Shown here piece by piece: positions 42,967-50,743 of a stretch of 57,342 bases of DNA; within the stretch, counting starts at the first letter, position 1, and every line of letters starts with the position of its first letter. Position numbers and translations under genes: made by a program. The notes beneath the pieces were generated by a model, which saw nothing but the letters and a program-made list of their open reading frames with translations, was not told the origin of the DNA and did no database searches. The DNA lies in NCBI GenBank assembly GCA_017964755.1, contig JAGCRI010000176.1:1-57342 (forward strand). Reading direction: 5' to 3'. Source of the DNA: Bacteroidales bacterium (GTDB lineage: Bacteria > Bacteroidota > Bacteroidia > Bacteroidales > WCHB1-69).

Positions 42967-44523
42967 ATGACTAAAACGAAATCCCTTATTGCAGCGATAT
43001 TGTTCTTATCATTTTTGCGGCTTGATGCGCAAAGGTTTGTAACCGTTACAGATACAATATCGTTAAACACTTACGGCTATTTCAATCGGTTTTCCCGGAT
43101 ATGGCTTAAAAACAACATCGCCAAATATCGAAATTACTATTTTTGTGCTTTTTATGAGACACATTTATACGACTACAATTTTGAAAAATATCACATATTA
43201 GCTTTTTCCGAAGACGGAACTGATGTGCGAAAAGTGGAATTACCCGAACGTGCCTGTAGTCATTTTGATCATTCTGCTATTTTTACGCGTAACGACACTC
43301 TTTTTCTAAAAGGTTATTATTCTTTGTGCCCGCATTACTTTTTTGATTTTGACAATTGGAAATGGATTCCTTTGGATTTCTTTTCTAACGTTATATATGA
43401 AGATGAAATATATAGTGTTATCCCTTACGAACGGGAATGGGGACCATACACTTGTTTCATTAATAAAGAACCGACATGGAGGCATGAAATACGGGATGGC
43501 ATTCAACACACTGAACTGACAAATCGGCTGTATCTATATTGTAACACAATCAAAAGACTCATAAGAAAAGGAAATTCCTATTTTATAGTGCATCATTATG
43601 GAGCAGATAGTTTGAATCTGTCAAAAAGCCCTGGTAATCTCATTTATGTTAAATCAGACCTCTCAGATTTAAGTGGAAGATTGGATTGTTCAAATAATTA
43701 CAAGAAGAATTTCATACCTATTATTCGTTTTTCCACGAAAAAAAATGCAAAAGGATGGAAAAAACATGAATATGACACTACTTTCAACAACGCCTTTCTT
43801 TTTGACAACCAAATATTTTATGTAACCTCCACCCCACTATCGTCATTAATAACAAAGATTGAAGACGGCAAATTGAAAACTGTCGTTGACTTCGGCGGAC
43901 AATTCAATTTTTACATATTAAAAAACACCGGAGTCAATTTCGCAAACAATAAATGCATCACTGCATTTGAACAAAATGCCAATACATACGGTTTTATGGA
44001 TATTGCTGACAGCCTGATTCATATCCGCTATTTTATTCACGATCAGGATTCTATCAAATTTATACATTCCGACAGCATTCAGCTGCTTCTGCAATTTCTT
44101 TTTGCAAACCTGCCTGACATAAATTTTCATACACTTGACAGTTTTGCAAACCATATTGGAGCAATGTGCAATAATGAGATTTTACTGCTACGCAACAAAT
44201 ATTTTCCAGATAAATACCAAGATGACGCAAAATACGGCAAAATCAGTTATTATGCAAAAATCAATGACGAGCAAATTTTGTCGTGCGAATACTGCATTAA
44301 CAAGTCGGATTCAACTGTCAAGGCATTGTTTTGGAAATGGCTGGAACCCAACATGACCAATATATACGATAATAAGTTCAGCACGACTAAAAAACATAAA
44401 ATCATCAGCATAATAAACAAAATCACAGGCACGCCCCCAAAACGTGAAAAAGACTGTAACGTATGGGTTTATAATAACCTGACTTGTGAATTGTACGATA
44501 ACGGAAGAATGGTGATATATTAG
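42967..44523 (+). CDS. Secreted protein of unknown family
   Basis: I do not recognise this 518-residue protein. It has a signal peptide (MTKTKSLIAAILFLSFLRLD, then AQ) and no lipobox or sorting domain. It is rich in Phe, Tyr, Asn and Lys. Repeated beta-type segments such as YNFEKYHILAFSEDGTDVRK and NNAFLFDNQIFYVTSTPLSS suggest a propeller-like fold with one strand set per display or reading value, as in DUF-type six-bladed proteins; this is a guess. Nine or so cysteines are scattered. Its A+T content is clearly higher than its neighbours', so it may be a recent arrival. The ATG at 42967 starts the signal peptide; a TTG 33 nt upstream is less likely. Confidence 0.65.
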   Translation: MTKTKSLIAAILFLSFLRLDAQRFVTVTDTISLNTYGYFNRFSRIWLKNNIAKYRNYYFCAFYETHLYDYNFEKYHILAFSEDGTDVRKVELPERACSHFDHSAIFTRNDTLFLKGYYSLCPHYFFDFDNWKWIPLDFFSNVIYEDEIYSVIPYEREWGPYTCFINKEPTWRHEIRDGIQHTELTNRLYLYCNTIKRLIRKGNSYFIVHHYGADSLNLSKSPGNLIYVKSDLSDLSGRLDCSNNYKKNFIPIIRFSTKKNAKGWKKHEYDTTFNNAFLFDNQIFYVTSTPLSSLITKIEDGKLKTVVDFGGQFNFYILKNTGVNFANNKCITAFEQNANTYGFMDIADSLIHIRYFIHDQDSIKFIHSDSIQLLLQFLFANLPDINFHTLDSFANHIGAMCNNEILLLRNKYFPDKYQDDAKYGKISYYAKINDEQILSCEYCINKSDSTVKALFWKWLEPNMTNIYDNKFSTTKKHKIISIINKITGTPPKREKDCNVWVYNNLTCELYDNGRMVIY

Positions 44524-44541
44524 AAAGCCGTCAAGAAAGAA

Positions 44542-44549
44542 TAATTTTG
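44542..44549 (+). promoter_or_regulatory. Possible -7 box TAATTTTG for the rnf operon
   Basis: TAnnTTTG match in the 113-nt gap before rnfB, which would give a leader of about 80 nt. No matching upstream TTG at normal spacing. Confidence 0.35.
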
Positions 44550-44624
44550 CATAAAAAACAAAAAGTTTCAAAAAATAATTGAAAAAAAAGTGGTAATTTT
44601 ACGGCATAATTTTCATAACCTAAC

Positions 44625-44632
44625 AAAGGAGG
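44625..44632 (+). promoter_or_regulatory. Strong Shine-Dalgarno site of rnfB
   Basis: AAAGGAGG ends 4 nt before a GTG. Such a strong site is rare in this window and fixes the GTG at 44637 as the start of rnfB. Confidence 0.8.
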
Positions 44633-44636
44633 CAAA

Positions 44637-45452
44637 GTGGCTGGAAACACTATTATTTTGGCTGTAGTTATTTTGGGTGTCATAGGCTTGGTGGCTGCGA
44701 TACTCTTGTTTTTTATTTCAAAGGCATTCAAAGTCGAGGAGAACCCGCTGATAGATGATGTGGCTGCCCAACTGCCCGGTGCGAACTGCGGCGGCTGCGG
44801 CTTCGCAGGATGCCGCGGGCTTGCGGAGGCGATTGTGAAAGCCGGCAACCTCGAAGGTCTGCGCTGCCCCGCAGGCGGCAACAGCACTATGGAGAATATC
44901 GCCAAAATCATGGGCTTGGAAGCTGTCGCTGCCGAACCTATGGTCGCGGTGGTGCGCTGTAACGGCAGCTGCGAGAACGCACCGGCAAAAGTCAACTACG
45001 ACTCAATGCCAAGCTGCTTTTTCGCCAATTCGCTCTACGCCGGAGAAAGCGCATGCCCGTACGGCTGCCTCGGCTGCGGCGACTGTGTTGGCTCGTGCCA
45101 GTTCAACGCCCTCCACATCGACCCCGTCACAAAACTGCCGGTCGTTGATGTGAACGCGTGCGTGGGATGCGGCGCCTGCGTCAAAAACTGCCCGCGCCAT
45201 ATAATCGAATTGAGGTTTAAAGGCACGGAAGGACGCGTGTATGTGACCTGCATGAACAAGGAGAAAGGCCCCGTGGCTAAGAAGAACTGCTCCGCCGCCT
45301 GTATCGGCTGCGGCAAATGCGCTAAAAACTGTCCCGCCGAAGCAATCACAGTGCAAGACAGCCTCGCATATATCGACTTCCGCAAATGCACACTGTGCCA
45401 AACCTGCGTTTCGGGCTGTCCGACAGGCGCAATCAAATTCAGCAATTTATAA
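44637..45452 (+). CDS. rnfB: Rnf complex subunit B, iron-sulfur protein
   Basis: RnfB accepts electrons from ferredoxin and passes them into the Rnf complex at the inner membrane. The 271-residue chain has one N-terminal membrane helix and then the Fe-S motif CGGCGFAGCRGLAEAI with the fourth Cys in RCPAGG. Three ferredoxin-like Cys clusters follow (CPYGCLGCGDCVGSC, CVGCGACVKNCP, CIGCGKCAKNCP) and a final CTLCQTCVSGCP. Translation starts at GTG 44637 after a strong ribosome site. It is first of six genes in the order B-C-D-G-E-A, the usual Bacteroidota order. Confidence 0.96.
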   Translation: MAGNTIILAVVILGVIGLVAAILLFFISKAFKVEENPLIDDVAAQLPGANCGGCGFAGCRGLAEAIVKAGNLEGLRCPAGGNSTMENIAKIMGLEAVAAEPMVAVVRCNGSCENAPAKVNYDSMPSCFFANSLYAGESACPYGCLGCGDCVGSCQFNALHIDPVTKLPVVDVNACVGCGACVKNCPRHIIELRFKGTEGRVYVTCMNKEKGPVAKKNCSAACIGCGKCAKNCPAEAITVQDSLAYIDFRKCTLCQTCVSGCPTGAIKFSNL

Positions 45453-45482
45453 ATCATTGATAGATAATCTTTTATATACAAT

Positions 45483-46817
45483 ATGAAAACTTTTAAAATA
45501 GGCGGTGTTCACCCTGAAGCGCAAAAGTTGTCAAATGAAATTTCTGTTGAGACATTTCCGCTGCCGAAACAAGCCACAATATTTGTAACGCAGAGCCTCG
45601 GTGCTCCGGCTGTTCCGGTCGTGGCAAAAGGCGACAAAGTGAAGGTCGGGCAGCTGCTGGCGAAGGCGGAAGCCTTTATCTGCGCGAACGTGCATTCACC
45701 ATTTTCCGGCACTGTCAATAAAATTGAACCTGTCGCTGATTTCACTGGCTACAAGAAACCGGCAATCATCATTGATGTGGAAGGAGACGAATGGGACGAA
45801 AGCATTGACACTTCAGAGGAGATTGTGAGTGAGATAAAACTTTCGCGCAAAGAGATAATTGACAGAATGAAAGCGTGCGGCATTGTAGGATTGGGCGGTG
45901 CCTGCTTCCCGACACACGTCAAATATATGCTGCCTGAAGGGAAATCTGCTGACTACATTTTAGTGAATGCTGCAGAATGCGAACCGTATATCACTACGGA
46001 TTACCGCATGATGTTAGAGCAAACCGAGCAGTGCCTTGTCGGAATAGAAGCGTTATTGATTGCCTCTGGTGCGCCGAAGGCTCTGATAGGCATTGAAAAC
46101 AACAAGCCCGAAGCTATAAGGCATTTGCAGGAAGCAACTAAGACCCACCCTAAAATTGAGGTCGTGCCGTTGAAGACAAAATATCCGCAAGGTGCTGAAA
46201 AACAATTGATTCAGGCATTGACAGGACGCACCGTCCCCAACGGGAGACTCCCGATTGATGCTGGATGCATTGTCAACAACATAGCCACAACACACGCTGT
46301 GTATGAGGCCGTTCAGAAGAACAAGCCGCTTATAGAGACCTACACGACTGTTACAGGGAAACACCTTGCAAACCGCAAGAATTACAAAATCCGTCTCGGC
46401 ACTCCTCTCAAAGAGGTTTTGGACGCTGTCGGGATTCCTGAAAACACAGGCAAAATCATCAGCGGAGGTCCCATGATGGGCAAGGCAATGGCAAACACAA
46501 ACACCTTTTTCGTAAAAGGGATGTCAAGCATACTTTTCCTTGACGCGTCAGAGAGCAAGCGCATTCCAGAGTCAAATTGCCTGCGCTGCGGCAAGTGCAT
46601 TCAGGCGTGTCCTATGGGCTTGGAGCCGTATCTTTTCCGTATGCTCGCCGTTCATAACAGATTAGATGATTTGGAGGCGCATGGCATTATGAACTGCATA
46701 GAGTGCGGCTGCTGCCAGTCGGGCTGCCCAGCCCATATTCCGCTTCTCGACACTGTGAAGACAGGAAAATCGAAAACAGGGGCAATGATTAAATCAAGAC
46801 AAGTAAAAAAATCTTAA
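45483..46817 (+). CDS. rnfC: Rnf complex subunit C, NADH- and FMN-binding
   Basis: RnfC is the peripheral subunit that reduces NAD+, related to complex I subunit NuoF. The 444-residue protein begins GGVHPEAQKLSNEI and has a glycine-rich flavin/NADH site near residues 135-145 (GIVGLGGACFPTHVKYM) with VNAAECEPYITTDYRMML after it. Near the end are two ferredoxin motifs (CLRCGKCIQACPMGLEP and CIECGCCQSGCPAHIPL). The length is typical, without the long C-terminal repeats seen in some proteobacterial forms. The start is 30 nt after rnfB. Confidence 0.96.
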   Translation: MKTFKIGGVHPEAQKLSNEISVETFPLPKQATIFVTQSLGAPAVPVVAKGDKVKVGQLLAKAEAFICANVHSPFSGTVNKIEPVADFTGYKKPAIIIDVEGDEWDESIDTSEEIVSEIKLSRKEIIDRMKACGIVGLGGACFPTHVKYMLPEGKSADYILVNAAECEPYITTDYRMMLEQTEQCLVGIEALLIASGAPKALIGIENNKPEAIRHLQEATKTHPKIEVVPLKTKYPQGAEKQLIQALTGRTVPNGRLPIDAGCIVNNIATTHAVYEAVQKNKPLIETYTTVTGKHLANRKNYKIRLGTPLKEVLDAVGIPENTGKIISGGPMMGKAMANTNTFFVKGMSSILFLDASESKRIPESNCLRCGKCIQACPMGLEPYLFRMLAVHNRLDDLEAHGIMNCIECGCCQSGCPAHIPLLDTVKTGKSKTGAMIKSRQVKKS

Positions 46818-46818
46818 T

Positions 46819-47820
46819 ATGAGCGAGAATTTATTACAGGTTTCTGGTGCGCCGCATGTGCACAACGGAGAATCCACAAAACGCATAATGTGGTCGGTGG
46901 TGATTGCGCTGCTGCCCGCATTTATGGTCTCAGTCTTCTATTTCGGGCTACCGGTAATACTCATTACAGCGGTTTCTGTGGCAAGTTGTATTCTTTTTGA
47001 ATACCTGATACAGAAATTCATTTTGAAGACAAAACCCACCATTGACGACGGCTCGGCGGTCATTACAGGTCTCCTGCTGGCTTTTAACGTCCCTTCCAAC
47101 CTGAATCTTCTGTTGGTTGTGTTGGGAGCGTTTGTCGCAATCGGAATTGCAAAGATGGCTTTCGGCGGACTCGGCAACAACCTCTTCAACCCCGCACTGG
47201 TGGCGCGTGTCTTCCTGCTGATATCATTCCCCGTGCAGATGACAACATGGCCAAAAGCGACACCTATTTGGAATTTCGGTTTTGCAGATATTGTTACCGG
47301 CCCTACCCCACTCGGCATTTTGAAAGAGGGCGTTAAGAACGGCGATGCAGTCAGCCAGTTGATGGGCAGCGAAGCCATGCCTGATTATCTGCAGATGTTA
47401 GTCGGTCAGATGGGCGGCAGTTTCGGTGAAATCTCAGCGGTGGCAATACTCATTGGAGCAATATTCCTCCTTTTCCGCAAGGTCATCACTTGGCATATTC
47501 CTGTCGCGTTCCTGCTTTCAGCATTTGTCTTCTCAGGCATATTCTGGCTTGTTGACCCGACACACTATGCCACCCCGTGGTTCCATCTTCTCACCGGCGG
47601 AATGATGCTCGGCGCGTGCTTCATGGCAACTGATATGGTAACTTCGCCTATGTCAGCGCGCGGAATGCTCGTTTTCGGCTGCGGCTGCGGCATTCTCACC
47701 ATCATCATCCGTCTTTTCGGAGCCTACCCTGAAGGTGTTTCGTTTTCTATTCTCATCATGAACGCCTTTGTCCCGCTTATCAATAAAGGATTCAAACCAC
47801 AACCTTATTCAAAAATTTAA
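46819..47820 (+). CDS. rnfD: Rnf complex subunit D, flavinylated membrane protein
   Basis: The 333-residue protein has about ten membrane helices and carries a covalently bound FMN in this family, set on a Thr in an (S/T)GxT motif. Here the site reads IVTGPTPLGILKEG, so the usual Ala of SGATPLA is Pro; the acceptor Thr is kept. Other family parts are KPTIDDGSAVITGLLLAFNV and FGGLGNNLFNPALVARVFLL. It starts 1 nt after the rnfC stop. The flavin transferase ApbE needed for attachment is not in this window. Confidence 0.95.
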   Translation: MSENLLQVSGAPHVHNGESTKRIMWSVVIALLPAFMVSVFYFGLPVILITAVSVASCILFEYLIQKFILKTKPTIDDGSAVITGLLLAFNVPSNLNLLLVVLGAFVAIGIAKMAFGGLGNNLFNPALVARVFLLISFPVQMTTWPKATPIWNFGFADIVTGPTPLGILKEGVKNGDAVSQLMGSEAMPDYLQMLVGQMGGSFGEISAVAILIGAIFLLFRKVITWHIPVAFLLSAFVFSGIFWLVDPTHYATPWFHLLTGGMMLGACFMATDMVTSPMSARGMLVFGCGCGILTIIIRLFGAYPEGVSFSILIMNAFVPLINKGFKPQPYSKI

Positions 47821-47843
47821 CAGAATCATACAATATTATATAT

Positions 47844-48434
47844 ATGTCAGGAAAAGAATCATCATTATGGAAAATGTGCCTTGTGCTGACCGTCATTTCA
47901 GTGGCGGCGGCGGCAGGTCTGGCAGCAGTATATTCATTAACCAAAGATCCTATTGAGGCATCTCAAAACAAGAAGCGTACCGAAGCTATCAACCAAGTGC
48001 TTCCAGGATTCAGCGGGACAACTGAAACTGTAAAAGTTTGTCTCCCCGAAGACAAAGATTCAGTCACATTAAATATGGCTTACGTTGATGGCGAATTGTT
48101 CGGAGCGGCGGTGGAGACTTACACCCTCAAAGGCTTCGGCGGAGCGTTCTCAATAATGGTCGGTTTCGACAAAGATGGCAACATACTCGGCACCGCTGTC
48201 CTCAATGCTTCTGAAACTCCCGGCCTCGGCGACAAAATCAACGCCGACAAGAGCGATTTTTCAAAACAGTTTGAAGGCAAGAATCCGTTGGATTTCATGT
48301 TAAAAGTCAACAAAGACGGAGGTGACGTTACACCTATCACAGCCGCAACAATCTCATCAAGAGCATATTGCGATGCAGTTCAAAGAGCATACGATTCTTT
48401 CGTGTTAGCAAAAAAGGAGGACAGCAATGAGTAA
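47844..48434 (+). CDS. rnfG: Rnf complex subunit G, flavinylated periplasmic subunit
   Basis: The 196-residue protein has one N-terminal helix and a periplasmic FMN-binding domain: GFGGAFSIMVGFDKDGNILG, then NASETPGLGDKI, and the flavinylation site PITAATISSRAYCDAV, where the Thr of AAT is the expected FMN attachment residue (family form SGAT). It passes electrons between the membrane subunits and the rest of the complex. The start is 23 nt after rnfD, and the 3' end overlaps rnfE by 8 nt. Confidence 0.94.
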   Translation: MSGKESSLWKMCLVLTVISVAAAAGLAAVYSLTKDPIEASQNKKRTEAINQVLPGFSGTTETVKVCLPEDKDSVTLNMAYVDGELFGAAVETYTLKGFGGAFSIMVGFDKDGNILGTAVLNASETPGLGDKINADKSDFSKQFEGKNPLDFMLKVNKDGGDVTPITAATISSRAYCDAVQRAYDSFVLAKKEDSNE

Positions 48435-49035
48435 ACTTCAGATTTTAACAAAAGGGATTATAAAAGAGAATCCGAGCCTTATCCTTGTGCTTGGAATGTG
48501 CCCCACGTTGGGGGTCACCACATCTGCAGAAAACGGAATCGGCATGGGCATTGCCACGACTTTCGTGCTGCTTCTCTCAAACATAATGATTTCATTGGTC
48601 AAAGGCGTGATCCCTGATAAGGTACGCATTCCATCGTTCATCGTCATCATCGCGACCTTTGTCTCGATAGTCGATTTGCTTGTTCAGGGTTTTGTCCCTG
48701 CTCTCGCCGAAAGTCTCGGTCTGTTCATTCCGCTCATCGTTGTAAACTGCATCGTTTTGGGGCGCGCTGAGGCATTTGCCAGCAAAAACGGCATTTTCGA
48801 TTCAATGTTAGACGGACTTGGCATGGGACTCGGCTTTACGCTGTCGCTCTTCATCATCGGGGCGTGCCGCGAAATTCTGGGGAGCGGTGCCATTTTCGGA
48901 CACAAATTCATCACCGGTGACGGCATCCTCATCTTCGTGCTGGCTCCGGGCGCATTCTTCGTGTTAGGTTTTGTCATGGCTTTGGTAAGACATATACAGA
49001 ACAGAAAAAAAAGTTCACAACTTGAAAAAAGATAA
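48427..49035 (+). CDS. rnfE: Rnf complex subunit E, membrane protein
   Basis: The 202-residue protein has six membrane helices and the paired pattern shared by RnfA and RnfE: KENPSLILVLGMCPTLGVTT near the start and VVNCIVLGRAEAFASKNGIF in the middle. The Cys in GMCP and the Cys in NC are the conserved pairs thought to hold a membrane-embedded [2Fe-2S] centre between RnfA and RnfE. It overlaps rnfG by 8 nt, which suggests coupled translation. Confidence 0.95.
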   Translation: MSKLQILTKGIIKENPSLILVLGMCPTLGVTTSAENGIGMGIATTFVLLLSNIMISLVKGVIPDKVRIPSFIVIIATFVSIVDLLVQGFVPALAESLGLFIPLIVVNCIVLGRAEAFASKNGIFDSMLDGLGMGLGFTLSLFIIGACREILGSGAIFGHKFITGDGILIFVLAPGAFFVLGFVMALVRHIQNRKKSSQLEKR

Positions 49036-49038
49036 GCT

Positions 49039-49614
49039 ATGGAATATATTTTGATGATTATAGGTTGCATATTGGTAAACAATATCGTTTTCTCGCAATT
49101 CTTAGGCATTTGCCCGTTTTTGGGTGTGTCGGGCAAAACCGGCACGGCGGCTGGCATGGGCGCGGCGGTAACCTTCGTGATGGCACTCGCCACATTAGTT
49201 ACCTCAACGGTAAACAAATATGTGCTGCTTCCACTCGGACTGAAGTTCATGCAAACCATTGTCTTCATTCTGATTATCGCAGCGTTAGTGCAGATGGTTG
49301 AGATAATATTGAAGAAAATAAGCCCCGCACTCTATCAGGCTCTCGGCATTTATCTGCCGCTCATCACCACAAACTGCGCTGTTTTGGGTGTCGCCATTCA
49401 GGTTACACAAAAGGCTGATTTTTCGATACTTGACAGCACAATTTTCGCCACTGCGACTGCAATAGGCTTTTTGCTCGCAATTGTCATTTTCGCCGGTTTG
49501 CGTGAACAACTTGAACTCAACAAAGTTCCAAATGCAATGAAAGGTGTGCCGATTGCACTTGTTACCGCAGGCATTCTCGCCATGGCTTTCATGGGTTTTG
49601 CAAATTTAGTCTAA
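49039..49614 (+). CDS. rnfA: Rnf complex subunit A, membrane protein
   Basis: The 191-residue protein has six membrane helices. NNIVFSQFLGICPFLGVSGK and LITTNCAVLGVAIQVTQKAD carry the conserved cysteines (GICP and TNC) that pair with those of RnfE. It closes the operon 3 nt after rnfE. With the other five subunits it couples reduced ferredoxin oxidation and NAD+ reduction to Na+ or H+ pumping, which indicates an anaerobic, fermentative energy metabolism. No clear terminator lies after it. Confidence 0.96.
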   Translation: MEYILMIIGCILVNNIVFSQFLGICPFLGVSGKTGTAAGMGAAVTFVMALATLVTSTVNKYVLLPLGLKFMQTIVFILIIAALVQMVEIILKKISPALYQALGIYLPLITTNCAVLGVAIQVTQKADFSILDSTIFATATAIGFLLAIVIFAGLREQLELNKVPNAMKGVPIALVTAGILAMAFMGFANLV

Positions 49615-49683
49615 ATCATTATCTGTCATTATTTTATATTGATAAAAGAGAAGTTATAATATCGCTAATTTAATCTCAAAAAG

Positions 49684-50712
49684 ATGAACGACAATTTGGA
49701 TCCCTCGCGTAAACGTCTTTCTGCGGCTGAAAAGGAATTCGAGCAGAGCATACGCCCATACGATTTCGCAAATTTCTACGGCCAGCAGCAGCTTCTTGAA
49801 AACATAATCGTTTTTGTCAAGGCAGCTAAACAGCGCGGCGAGGCTTTGGATCACGTGCTCTTCCACGGACCTCCAGGACTTGGCAAAACCACTCTGTCGC
49901 ACATCATCGCCCATGAAATGGGGGTCAATATAAAAGTAACTTCAGGACCTGTCATCGACAAGCCCGGCGAACTTGCGGGGCTGCTCACAAACCTCGAGCC
50001 TAACGATGTGCTTTTCATTGATGAAATCCATCGTCTGTCGCCTGTTGTGGAAGAATACCTTTACTCTGCAATGGAAGACTATAAGATTGATATAGTGATA
50101 GATACAGGGCCAAATGCGAGAAGCGTGCAAATAGGAATCAATCCGTTTACGCTTGTCGGGGCGACCACACGTTCCGGACTTCTCACCGCACCGTTGCGTT
50201 CACGTTTCGGGATAAACCTGCGCCTGCAATACTACGATGCAGATGTTTTGGCCAAAATTCTAAAACGCTCGGCAGGGATTCTGAAGATTGAAATTGACGA
50301 TGACGCCGCATACGAAATCGCACGCCGCAGCCGTGGCACACCACGTATCGCGAACTTGCTCCTGCGCCGTGTCCGCGACTTCGCGCAAATCAAAGGTGAC
50401 GGCCGAATCAACCGTGAAATAGCCCAAATTGCACTTGCCGCTCTGAACGTTGACAAGCACGGGCTTTACGAGATGGACAACCGCATATTAAGCACAATCA
50501 TAGAAATATTCAAAGGCGGACCGGTCGGGCTAACGACCATAGCCACCGCTGTCGGCGAAGACACCGGCACCATTGAGGAGGTTTACGAGCCGTTCCTCAT
50601 ACAGGAGGGCTATCTCATGCGCACCCCACGCGGCCGCGAAGCCACACCGGCAGCGTACAAGCACCTCGGCAAAGTTCCGTTCACGGAAACGCCGGATTTG
50701 TTTAATTATTAG
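49684..50712 (+). CDS. ruvB: Holliday junction branch migration ATPase RuvB
   Basis: RuvB drives branch migration of Holliday junctions as a ring on each side of RuvA. The 342-residue protein has Walker A GPPGLGKTT at residues 62-70, Walker B LFIDEIHRL from residue 110, GATTRSGLLTAPLRSRFGI (sensor and arginine finger region) and the C-terminal winged-helix part GGPVGLTTIATAVGEDTGTI, GYLMRTPRGR. Length and motifs are normal. It stands after rnf with 69 nt between and is convergent with the phosphatase gene. ruvA and ruvC are not in this window. Confidence 0.98.
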   Translation: MNDNLDPSRKRLSAAEKEFEQSIRPYDFANFYGQQQLLENIIVFVKAAKQRGEALDHVLFHGPPGLGKTTLSHIIAHEMGVNIKVTSGPVIDKPGELAGLLTNLEPNDVLFIDEIHRLSPVVEEYLYSAMEDYKIDIVIDTGPNARSVQIGINPFTLVGATTRSGLLTAPLRSRFGINLRLQYYDADVLAKILKRSAGILKIEIDDDAAYEIARRSRGTPRIANLLLRRVRDFAQIKGDGRINREIAQIALAALNVDKHGLYEMDNRILSTIIEIFKGGPVGLTTIATAVGEDTGTIEEVYEPFLIQEGYLMRTPRGREATPAAYKHLGKVPFTETPDLFNY

Positions 50713-50743
50713 AAGTTAAAGTTACTTCAACAACTTCCGATAT

